NCBI GenBank assembly: GCA_907165275.2
Contig: OU015660.1
Location: 1,738,501 to 1,802,500 of the forward strand
Direction of reading: 5' to 3'
Length of the DNA: 64,000 nt
Source of the DNA: Zygaena filipendulae
Taxonomy: Eukaryota > Arthropoda > Insecta > Lepidoptera > Zygaenidae
This document shows positions 45,661 through 57,000 of the stretch, piece after piece. The first letter of the stretch is position 1, and every line of letters starts with the position of its first letter. A program made the position numbers and the translations under genes. Below the pieces are notes generated by a model. The model was not told the DNA's origin. It ran no database searches and saw only the letters and a program-made list of their open reading frames with translations.

Positions 45661-48600
45661 AATTGTCATTACTCCTCCTCCCATGCACCGATTGCGATGA
45701 CACAGTGTTACCATTTTTAATTTCTTTTCCAGATAAACTATGTGATTGAAACGGTGTGATATATTCGGATAAGGTAAGGTAAGAAAAGGTATTTTGGGAA
45801 CGAACGTATTTTGCTAAATCATCACTTACTGTAGGTAGGTATTTATGAAGTTTACAATTTTTGCGATTATATTGTTTCGAAATATCAATCAACTATGTTG
45901 GTAAATATCTACACGTAAATATCTGTACTATATTATATGTAAACGACTGACATATAACTATTATTATCATAGGAACACTATGCAATGTTGTATGTATACT
46001 TATAGGCTCTTTTAACGGGGCAAATGATTTTGACCAACACAGGAATAATTGGTTTTAAAAACTGATTCCTCAATGGTCGCAAAATTCTTTGGCATCGCTA
46101 TGGGAAGTTACGACAGTCTAAAACTCTATTTCCCAATAGCAATATAATGTAATGATGTTCGCTCGAAGTGTGATGTAAATCCTTCATAAATGACGCCTTT
46201 AATGGCCGAAAATGAGGAAAAATACGTATAGTCAAAGTAAGAAGTTAAAATTTTATATTTTATTGAACATTTATAAAGCCATTATATACCTACTTTATTA
46301 TTATTATCTGTCCTAGGACCAAAGTGCAAGTAAACGTTTAATAATATAATAATATGGTCTCGTAATATATCTACTTATGAATTGATTACCTACTTTACTG
46401 GACAACTCCCTGCATGTATACACTACACATGTAGGTATCTACAAAATCATTCGGTGAGATTTGAAGTCAAATCAATACTACACTCGTTACCGTATGTACC
46501 TATATTGGCTTTATAAATGACTAAAAAATTATGTTAAATTTATTTTAATTAAAAATTATTATTATTATTGTTTGCTCAGTGGAGCGAATTGCCATGTTTG
46601 TTCTCAATTGGTTTGCCAAAAGATGTGATAAGTATTTTTGTATAATTACTATGTTACTGGTGTGGGTGTGAAAGATTATTATTAATTAATTATTATTATC
46701 ATTAGGTACATTATCAGAACATATTAATATTATTATTACGCTGATGTTGTAATAGACTGAAGATGATGATCTCTAACTTACATCGATCTCAAGTTATTTT
46801 AAGTACATACGTGTTATGTTGACGAATCCGCTTGTTGGCACTGATTCACTATGGCCAACTGCAACTGCACAGCGCTATCGCGATATTCTCAACAACACGT
46901 CAGGTCGCGCGACTCAATTTTTGCCTTATATCTAACCGATCAAAAATATTTCGGGCTTGTGAATGCAAAAACCAACATAAAATGTATATAGGTGATGCCG
47001 TTTCTAGTTGTCATTTTTTTTTACAAGTCGTACGTACGTACAAGTACGTAAAAAGGCGGTCTGATAAAAATTTCAACTACATTCTAACCAATAAAAAAAA
47101 ACAGTAAGTATGAGTGTACATACACGCGCAAGATGTGATCTATCTTACCACGCCATTGGTTACTACAAAACGTATTTAATACGTGACGTACCTAACTATT
47201 TTTTTCCCTACCAGTACCCTGTCCAAAGAATGTAATTTTGAGTAAGAAGTTTTTGGGTAAAATTTGTTTGTTAGAACTGTTCCTCCACTCTCTATCTTTT
47301 TTAAATTCTAAAGTCTAGTTTGACTCACGTTCGTGAGTTTATTCTGAATTTACGAAGCACACTGCAAAATATGTATTTTCAAACACCATAGGTGGGTACC
47401 TAAAAACATCCGGATAGCCGTGAACATATTTGTAATTTTATAAATTAATACAATGGATTCTGTTACATTTTAGATACAAAACTCACATGAAGTACCTATT
47501 GTTATACGAGATGCATTTTTAACCAACTTCAAAGAAAGGAAGCTACTATTATGTTATTATGTTCGCAATTTTTATAGAAACTATCCGGAACTATTTCTGG
47601 ACATGAAAAGCATAATATTATATAACTTTTGTTTCTATAATTTTTCGGTTGCAATGACAAAAAATAGTGGTTTTGTTATACATAATTTCTAGCAATCAAC
47701 CAAAATAAACATATCTACTAGAAAAGTTGCAGCTGTCTAAATATGATTAATTAATTGCAAAACCGTTATTTTTCTGATTGAAACTAGAATGTTATGATAG
47801 GAACAAAAGTTACATAACTGCCCTGCGGATTCAACATACGACCAAACTACTTTTGTATGTTTGTTAAAAAGTAAGTAAGTAAGTTTAGTGTTAAAAAGTA
47901 GTTTTGGTCGGATGTTGAGATCCGTTATATGTTTTTCATGACGTCCAGATTTTTAGATTGTTTTGGAAGGTGTTAAGCAAGATAAAAATGTATACCTACC
48001 ACAGTCATTTATGTTGCAGCGAACTAGTTTCATAAGCTGTCAGTAACCGCCAGTGTTTAGTTTAGTACCAAGAGGAGGAGGAAAACGCCGTTGTTTTGTA
48101 TTTGCTCGTAAAAAGAGTGAAATGATGCCGATATCCGTTGTGCGAGCAATCCGACAAACGGGTATTTATTTCTTGGTATTAAACAAAATAGAACGGCTAA
48201 TTAAGCGTGGCAGCTGCGTTATACATTATACACATCCATAATGTGAGGCAATTTTAGCGATTTTTCGGCTACCCCTTTTCGCTTGGTGAGAAGTCGTAAG
48301 ATTTTGCTCCTCCCCGTACCCTCCCCTAATCTCACGTGAGATTTTTCAAAATGCGTATTTGTTATTTAAATGATTTAATCTGTTCTCGATTGCGTTGGAC
48401 TTAATTTAAAAAAATAATCAATTTCCAATATCGCAATGTTTATTGCAACAAAAAAATTACGTGATATTTGCAGAGACCAATTTAATTGGTCCATGGCAGA
48501 GACCACCCTCTCACGTGAGATTGGGCGAGGTTCGACTCGACCTCCCCCCCCCCCCCCCCCGAACACCTCATGCATTTAAAAATATTGAGATACGGAAAAT

Positions 48601-49531
48601 GTTAAACGTTATATCGGTTCATTCATAAACGAAAAACGTTACCTTTCGATGCAATGACCATATAATTATGTTATAGTTAAGTTAAATACATTAGATCCAC
48701 ACAATTAATTTACAATTCATCCGCGAAATTTTGGTTTTAAAACAATATTTAGCAATTTTTCGCACTAAGGATATTATTTTATACTTCGTTATTATTTGGT
48801 TCGTGTATTTTACTAATATTTACAATTTTAACTCGATCAGAATTATTATATTGCATTGCAGTGGTATATATGTACGTATGTAATACAATACGATTTGTAT
48901 ATCTATTGAGAAGTCGTGAAAAATAAAATCATAGGTAGGTACTAAGTACATAATTATATTTTTCACCGCAATATGGCGGTTTTTTTTTGTTATAATTTTG
49001 ATCGAGTTTTACCATAATATTGTTTGACCATGTAAGCATAATTTTGATACAAATAAAATGAAGTTTTAGCAGAAATTGTTTTTCAATGGTAATGTCATGT
49101 CGTTGTGCAAGTAGGAAGATATTTGTTAAAGACTGCGCAATACTTGTCGGAAATAGAGGTGTTCTTGGATAACCGCCAATTTTTATAATAACTAACTTTT
49201 TGCGAACAGAAACGTATTCAGCATAATAATTGTCTAACAAAAGGGAAGATAACAAGTAACGTTATTAGCCTAACTCTACCACTCTTTATGAAAATGTGTT
49301 CTAATATTAGTTCATTTGTAGTTTGATGTAAGGTACTAAGTGCTCGCAGCATTGGTGTACCCTTTTGAAATATAGGTAGCAGGTCGATATCAAAGTCCAT
49401 CCCTGTAAACAGTTGTTCAATAACGTGGTTTATTATGCAACATACATAATATGTATATATTATGGGCATACATTCGTAATACTTCACAGTAATAAGATAT
49501 ACGCGTTTTTTCATCTCTATAGTTCCTTTGA
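45661..49531. other. Long spacer without a recognisable gene
   Basis: AT-rich; no conserved protein segment in any frame. Contains CACGTGAGAT repeats in opposing contexts (48330-48345, 48510-48530), a poly-C tract near 48543 and TACGTACGTACA near 47030. Confidence 0.5.
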
Positions 49532-52500
49532 ATGTTTAAAACCAACATGGATGACAATTTTGTTAAAACAGTGACCACTTTATACAATACGGGAAATTGG
49601 CAGGCTATTATAAATGAATTTCACGATTATCCCGAACGGAACAAGGTGCTGTGGGTGTTCCCGAGTGTGGAGAATATTGACTTTATAAATAAATCTCTGC
49701 GCGAACTCAAATGCGAGAGGATATTGAGCGTTGGTTGCGGCAGCGGTTTACTGGAATGGATCATTATGAAAGCGACAGGTAGTAAACAACCATAACTTTT
49801 TCGACTATCCTATAGTACCTAAGTCATGTCGTCAGATCATCGAAATAGCGTTCATCTTTGGGTACGACCTCATGCAGCCGCTCGACGCTCGTTTGCAGCG
49901 ACATGTCTGGTCACGTGACACCATTTTGAATTTCCCGCGTTTCAAAAGGTGCGGCAGTCATAAAGCTGAAAATGTTGAGCTATGTCGCTCGTCGCTCGTT
50001 TTTTATGAGGTTTCGTTTGGAGCGACGTATGTTCTCTTATACGTCTGTGGCAGCGATAAATCGATGTGGCGACAAAGCTGAAAATGTTCAGCTTTGTCGC
50101 TGCCCGCCGCGCTGTGACGCTGGTATTTGGGAAATGGCGTGAGTTGACTTCTGGTGCTGCAACGATTTATTTAATTTATTTATCTAGGTAAACAATGGAT
50201 TCAGACGAGGTAAACATATTAAAACATTTAATTAAAGAATCATAAACGTTTAAACGATAATTTTGTTTCCTCATTGTACAGTTTTATCAAGATTAAAGTG
50301 TATCCACCTTTTTTGTTACCTAGCAGTTTTGTTGTCATATTAATGTCTCAGTTTAATATTTTGTTTTTGATACGGTTGTTGTCGTTTATTTCATATCACC
50401 TTACAATATAAAAACAGTAATTAAGCTATAATTAATTGATTAGCCAAAGATAACTAGAATGTGAAAACTAGCAGTGAAAACTCTAAGTAGTTTGTGCAGA
50501 GTTATAAATTTCAGGATTATCTACAGAACTTACGACTTTGTCTTATTTCATGTACAACAAGCAGTGATGTCAGCCGGCATATCGATGAGAAAGAGGAGCG
50601 TGACGTAGATGTAGACGAAAGTGTTTACGAACACGATAATAAGGAAGGTAACCAATTCAACTCAATTCTAACATATTTTCAAAATTTTGTCGACATTTCT
50701 ATCCTACTAATATTATAAATCTGAAAGTATGGATGTTTGTTACTCAATCACGCAAAAACGGCTGAACGGATTTGGATGAAATTTGGCATGCACGTGTGGC
50801 ATATTATACGCAGGGGTACAGAGAAGGTCATAGGGTACTTTTAAGTTTTAATCCCGGAATTATCGCGGGTGAAACCGCGGGGCACAGCTAGGTTTTAATA
50901 AGAATTATCATTGTAATTGAGTTTAAAAAATTCAGGTATTCAGTCGAAGTGAGAAGATAAGAAGACGTTCCATTGGAGAGAAACAGAAAGGAGTGGATGA
51001 GTCAATGGTTGTTCTGAACCATTGCTGATGCAATTTCCTGAGAAGATCCAGTGCCTGAACCACCTCCACCACCACAATGGATGATGTTGATGGATTCCTA
51101 CTTGGGGTGGGATTTAACTTGTGACGATTACCACCGTCGGAAAGAATGGAAACTGTCATTGAGATTTTGAATTTGGTGCTCAAAAAATGTCACGAGATTT
51201 GCATCATACACTTAATTTTTTAACTGGATCTTCTTGTTTTGTTTAACGAATTATTTGTATAAATTGTCCCGTCATTAAGACAAAGTTCTATTTTTTAACT
51301 AGATTCATAATATGATTGTTAAATCAGTAAACGTTTTAAGAGTGTGATAATTATTTATAAAAGAACTGAAGATAGAAAAACTTCATGTTAACTAGATTCA
51401 TAATATATGATTATTAAATTAATAAACCTTTTGAGATTGTGACTGAAGATACAAAAACTATTCATGTTGACTAGATATGTTGATATGTTTGTTAAATCAA
51501 TAAACCTATTAAGATTGTGATAATTATATATAAAAGAACTTAAGATACAAAAACTTCATGTGGAATAGATTCATAATATATTATGATTGTTAAATCAACG
51601 AACTTTTTAAGATTGTGATAATCTATACTATTATTATAAAGAGAAAAGATTTGTTTTTTTGTTTGTTTGTTACGATTTAACTCCAAAACTACTAGACCGA
51701 TTTAAAAAATTCTTTCACCATTAGAAAGCTACATTATCCCTGAGTAACATAGGCTATATTGTAATCCGGGATTCCCGCGGGAACTCCGAAATTATCGCGG
51801 GTGAAACTGCGCGGGACAGCTAGTTATAAAAGAACAATCGAAAAACATAGGTACTAGGTAGGTGAGGTAGGTAGGTACCACAAATTAACTAAGGTAGGTA
51901 CCATTCTTCTGAGTAGGTACCACTCGGTCTTCTTTTTTTTGTTAAATTTACAATGGGGAAGGCAAAGGAAACTAAGTCTATACAGCCAATACAGTAGTAA
52001 TTTTCTCTTCTGAAGTATTTACATTGAAATGCATTGGTGAGTCTTTGTCAGTTCTGAGGTCAGTTCACTTGTTTTTTTTTTAATAATTGTACGACCTTGA
52101 GTACGTGCTCTTTAGAGCCTAAACTAACATGAGTGAAAGTTTACAATCGATCCACGCGTGAGACATTGCTTTCTAAACACTGTTGTGTCTGCGATGAAGA
52201 GAATTGTAATGAGTATTGAAATATTTTAGGGCACTGTTATCAAAGTCAATGGAAATATTTACAAATTAATCCTACTAATATTATAAATGCAAAAGTAAGG
52301 TTGTTTGTTTGTTTGTTACGCTTTCACGGCTAAACGGCTTAACCGATCATCACATTGTCAGGGGTACAGACAAGGACATAGGCTACTATTTATCCCGGAA
52401 TTTTCACGGGAACTCTAAAATTAACTCAGAAGAAACTACATTGATATTTCGCATACTACGCGGATGAAACCGCGGGGAACAGCTATTGTAAAGATTAGGC

Positions 52501-53829
52501 TCGTACTATAGTTAGGTATTCTAGAACCAGAAGGTAAAAATTCCTGAGATTAGTGGCACTAGAAGGCACAACTAAAATAATTAATTTGTTCAAAAAAAAT
52601 CTCATTTCCGAGCCATGGTTGGGTCGTATTCTTGTAAGTTGTAACTCCAGAACCAGAAGGCACACTTTCCTAGGACCGGTGGCACTAAAAGGCACAATTA
52701 AAATAATGTAATCTTGCAACAAAAAATCTCCGTTCCGTATCGTAATCGGGCCAGAAACTAGGATTCCCTGCAGCCCGATCACAATCGTTTTCTTGTAACT
52801 CCAGAACGAGAAGGCATAAATTCCTGGAATTAGTGGCACAAAAGGGAACAATAAAAATAATGAATTTGTGCCAGCGTAAAAACTCTGTTCCATACCGTGG
52901 TCCGGCCAGGAACCATCATCACACAGTACACTGATTTTGCTGCCGGCGACTTATTGCTACTTTTTTTAGTCGCGGGAAATTTAAAATAGGGACACGTGCA
53001 GATAAGTCGCTGCACACGAGCGACGAGCGACTACCTGCCTATCGCATCTTTTGAGTCGCGGGAAATTCAAAATAGGTTCACGTAACCAGACATGTCGCTG
53101 CAAACGAGCGTCGAGCGGCTTGCATGAGGTTGCACCGGGGTGTTTTTGACGCGGCGACAATAAGTCACGTGACCAAATGTGACCAGATTTTGTGTGTTCT
53201 GTGGATTTATCGCTGCAAAGACATAAGTCTTATTAATTTGTGCCTGCAAACGAGCGTCGAGCGGCTGCATGAGGTTACACCTTTACATGTATAAAATCGC
53301 GATAAATAAAGTCACAAACTACTGAACGGATTTCCATGCGGTCTTCACCAATAGATAGATTCAGGGCAGGTTTATATCTATAGTTTATCCTGGAATTCCC
53401 GCAGGAACTCCGAAATCACCCCGGGGACAGCTAGTTACAAATAAGAATATTCGTTTTGTTCCAGATTTATCTGTTTCAGGGACAGAGATAGATGGCGCTT
53501 GGTGGCACTGCAAATACGCTCCACCACATTTTATACCGCTCCTTATCACTAATCCCATATTAGAGCAGGACGACCAAATGCTTGATATTCTCCGCAATTC
53601 TCAGAATACGGCTCTGCTGTTCTGTTACTTTAATAATAGACAAGCTTTTGATGATTATTTGAATGTGTTTTCTGGTAATGTGCTCATTATAATTGGTCCT
53701 GGAGAAGGCAGAGGGACTCATACCGACCCGAAACCGTTTGGCGACGTAAGCGCAGAATGGAACTTATGCAAGTGGCAAGAAGTAAGAAACAGTGCGGATT
53801 TTATTGCAATTTACAACAAAAAATTATGA
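49532..53829 (+). CDS. SAM-dependent methyltransferase-like protein (two exons)
   Basis: Exons 49532-49778 and 53465-53829 (TGA), joined in phase 1; 203 residues. The start at 49532 gives MFKTNMDDNF; an in-frame ATG at 49547 is an equally possible start. Residues about 64-78 (ILSVGCGSGLLEWII) match the glycine-rich SAM-binding motif I of class I methyltransferases. Across the splice, SVSGTEID supplies the acidic residue expected at the end of strand 2. Later parts (APPHFIPLLITNP, LLFCYFNNRQAFDDYL, VLIIIGPGEGRGTHTDP) look like one conserved domain. Substrate unknown. The single 3.7-kb intron contains a large inverted-repeat transposon with nested repeats. An open exon-like stretch at 50513-50648 inside that intron is out of phase and belongs to the transposon, not to this gene. 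The gene is convergent with the eleven-finger gene. Confidence 0.85.
50702..50891 (+). mobile_element. Helitron-like repeat nested in the 49860-53281 element
   Basis: TCCTACTAATATTATAAATC to ACCGCGGGGCACAGCTAG. Confidence 0.65.
51296..51625. repeat. Minisatellite, about 3.5 units of 80-95 bp
   Basis: Units share ACTAGATTCATAATAT, TGATTGTTAAATCAATAAAC and AAGATACAAAAACTTCATG. The units diverge by substitutions and by loss of the ATTATATATAAAAGA block in unit 2. Confidence 0.75.
51629..51824 (+). mobile_element. Helitron-like repeat (nested)
   Basis: CTATACTATTATTATAAAGA to GCGCGGGACAGCTAGT; same subfamily as 44537-44731. It begins where the minisatellite stops. Confidence 0.65.
52268..52486 (+). 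mobile_element. Helitron-like repeat (nested)
   Basis: ATCCTACTAATATTATAAAT to ACCGCGGGGAACAGCTAT, with a 25-bp internal insertion near GATATTTCGCATACTACG. A similar ATTGCATACTACACG insertion occurs in 57519-57796. Confidence 0.65.
52518..52910. repeat. Three diverged tandem units, about 125-155 bp
   Basis: AGAACCAGAAGG, TTCCTGRGATTAGTGGCAC, AAAGGCACAATTAAAATAAT and a CGTGGTCGGGCC-like end recur from about 52522, 52648 and 52802. Confidence 0.7.
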
Positions 53830-54013
53830 TTTATATTTTTAATCACATTTTTAATTTGTTATAATTCCATTATAAAAAATTCCATTACTTTTATATACAT
53901 CGTAGGTATCGTAAATAATAAATATCTTATGATATAACAGTCTTTTTCAATATAAATTCCTTATATTATACAAATGGTTTCATAATTATATACAAAACGT
54001 AAATACAATTTAC

Positions 54014-57000
54014 CTATCTTTTCATTAACTCGATATTTTTTACATTGATCTTGTTCGTTGAAGGCCTAACCGAGCTGTTCATCATCGGATCCTTGTGACC
54101 GTGGATAAAGTTTTGGAAATCACTGTTCGCCACGTCGAGTGGCGGCATACTTGAATTTTCTTTTTGATTGATTATAGGCACCTCTGTTACCATCCTGTTC
54201 ATGTCGTTTGCCGTCCCATCATTGGCCATTAAGTTATTACACAAAACATCGTTTTCCAAGAAATGGAAGTCGTTGTGCATCAAACAAAAAGATTCCATGG
54301 GGAAGTTCATATCGAACCGTGGCAGGAGTTTGTTGTCGTCTGAGTTATCGTCTATTTCTATGACATCGTTCTGCTGGTCGTCCGCCGTCTCCGGTAGTAC
54401 GACATTGGAGAGGTCTATGTGCCCAGCGTACTGTTCTCCTATTATATTGTCGATTAGGTATTGGTCTATGACCGATGGATTTGTAGAGTTATTAGTTATA
54501 GGTATGTTGTAAAAAGCGTCCGATTTCATCTCATTTTTGATGTTTTTGTGAATTTCTTCTAAGGGCGGCGAAGCTTTGTACTCCCTCCCCACGGCTTGAG
54601 TGTTTAATATGTTAGCGTTGCACATACGCTCCAAGCTTGGGGATTGCGTGTTTTGTTTGATCGTCGCTTCTAGCTTGATGTAGCTGGGGTCGTTGTTTTG
54701 GATCTTCTGCTGAGGCGGGAGCATCGTCATCGAGTTGACGCTCATCTGTTGGTTGAATGTGAACATTTCAGAGTTGTCTCGCAGCTTGTTGTCCTCGGGC
54801 GTGGTCACCGCTTTCGCCATCATAGTCTCTTGCGGGTACGGCATTATGTTGCTGGGCGACTCGCTGAGAGCCGGTTCCGATTGTAGCTGCATAAATTGTG
54901 TTGTAATTAGATTATTAAAAGTGACGGGGCTTCCTAGGCCGAACCTCTCGTTGTCTTCCAGCCTTTCGAAGGCCATTGTTTGTTGGGAGTGAAACATATT
55001 TATTTGATCTGGACCTTTCAGTATGAGATTACTTTTCACGGATATTTTTGGTTTCTTCCTTGGCGCTCCTTCGGGCTCATTAGATATATTCACAGGAGAA
55101 TTGCTCGAAGAAGGCACTGGTAAAATTTGCGTGGGTTTTATGATGGGGCCCGTTACTTTTGCTACAGGAAACGGTATTTTGTCAATGGGTTTGAGAGTGA
55201 AATTGTTCCGGACATATATGTGCGGTGCGGGCGGCAGTCTTATAGGGAAGTTACACATTATATTGTTACCCATGTTGTCGGTACCCATCGGAGAGTGTTT
55301 TGTGGCTAAAGAATTCACACTATTATTCTGAAGTAGACTTTGTTCAATAGGAATTGAGGTGTTAAGAAAACCATGGAGATTGTTCTTGTTGTTGTCATAC
55401 GCGATACTTGGTTGCTGGTGTTGCGGCGTATACGGAAGACTTTCCAGCAAGTTATCGTTAGAGCTTTCCGTTATGAGACAGTCGGAGTTGTTGTCTTCTT
55501 TACTGATTTCGTTCTCGATTACCGGACTGCTATAGTCGGGTTGCTGTTCATTACTAAGAGGTGGTGTGCAGTAGTTCTTGGGATAATCCTGAGGCAAACT
55601 CTCTGAGAGGCTATCGCAATCGTACACTTCTATCGGTATTTTATTAACCGGTTTTGGACTAGATTGAATACTTTCTGCATTCGATAGTTCAGTGTCTTCA
55701 TTGTGAGTTTTCTCATTTGATTCGCTCGGTATAGTCCAACTTGGCTTGTTTGATTTGACACTGTTAACCATTTCAATTAACAACTGGATACCTTCTTTGT
55801 CGGTGTGCTTTGTCAGATGGCAAACATATTTGTCCTTGTTTATGGATTTGAAAGGGCAGTACGGGCATCTGTATACGTTGGGATCGACTTTAGGATGTTT
55901 GGAGATCATGTGAGACATGAACACTTGAGATTGTATGGTCGTGTATGGACAGTATTTACATTTGTAGAGACTCTCTTTAGAGTGCAGTTTTGTGTGCCTC
56001 CGCATCGCGTTGTGGTCCGCCGACCTATAGCTGCATTCGGTGCACGCGTACGGCTTGTCACCTGCAATAATTATAAAAACAAGGCCAAAACCATTGATCT
56101 AACAACATATATTTTTTTTTACATCATTGGCCAAACAGACATTCAGTGCAATGACAGTAGGCAACAAGTATAAAATATGCAAAAAATATAAAATAAGCAG
56201 AATCTGTTGGTATGTTTGAACACACAAAAACTACAGGAAAAGGTTTGAATTAGATTTCTTTTCTCTATGGTCGGTTGTTTCGTAGATTATGTCGCACTCA
56301 TCGTGATAACGCGAATATTCGTGTTAGGTATTTCTGTTTCTTACAAATAAATTAAGACAGAGATACAATGCCAATTAGATATTTCTTCCGTGGTATTGCT
56401 TAATACTTAAAAATTTCCAAGTACCTAAACCATTCATTTATACTAATCCTTACTAATATTATAAATCCGAAAGTGAGTTTGTTTGTTACGCTTCCACGCC
56501 TTAACGGCTCATCCGATCATCACGAAATTTTGCATGAACGTTGACAGGGGTACAGAGAAAGACATAGGGTACTTTTAATGCCGGAGTTCCCGCCGGAATC
56601 CCGAAATTACCGCGGATGAAACCGCGGGGAACAGCTAGTAAAAATAAAGAGGAAAGATTTGATTTTTTGTTTGTTACAATTTAATTCAAAAACTCTTGGA
56701 TCGATATCAAAAATTCTTTCACTATTAGAAAGCTACATTATCCCTGAGTAACAGGCTATATTGTAATCCGGAATTCCCACGGAAACTCCGAAATTACCGC
56801 GGGTGAAACCGCGAGGTACAGCTAGTCTATACATATAATAAAATTGTAATAGGTCGATGTCTGTACATGGGAGATAGAAAAAATAAATTTAGGCGACTCT
56901 ATGAGAGATATAAAACTACAAAATATACAAAAATACCGTTTTTAGAATTTTTGTCTGTCTGATTGCATGTTTGTATTCGTGCTACGCAAAAACTGCTACA

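Larger units (their letters stand above)
49860..53281. mobile_element. DNA-transposon-like element with long terminal inverted repeats
   Basis: Left end GGGTACGACCTCATGCAGCC followed by GCTCGACGCTCGTTTGCAGC. The right end (53228-53281) is the inverse, and a second, better inverse copy lies at 53040-53142, where similarity to the left end extends about 95 bp (through CATGTCTGG and GAATTTCCCGCG). TTT flanks both outer ends and may be a 3-bp duplication, as in PIF/Harbinger. Subterminal GAGCGACGAGCGAC repeats add to the ends. An exon-like open stretch at 50513-50648 (acceptor AATTTCAG, donor GTAACC) could be a transposon exon; no transposase core is recognisable. It fills the methyltransferase intron. 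Confidence 0.6.

Noticed and set aside
50513..50648. Candidate middle exon of the methyltransferase
   Set aside because: Its phase does not match either neighbour: exons 1 and 2 join directly in frame and complete the SAM fold. It lies inside the inverted-repeat element.
54168..56173. Many plus-strand open frames opposite the eleven-finger exon 3
   Set aside because: Antisense to a 682-codon exon with zinc fingers; no start context or family similarity.
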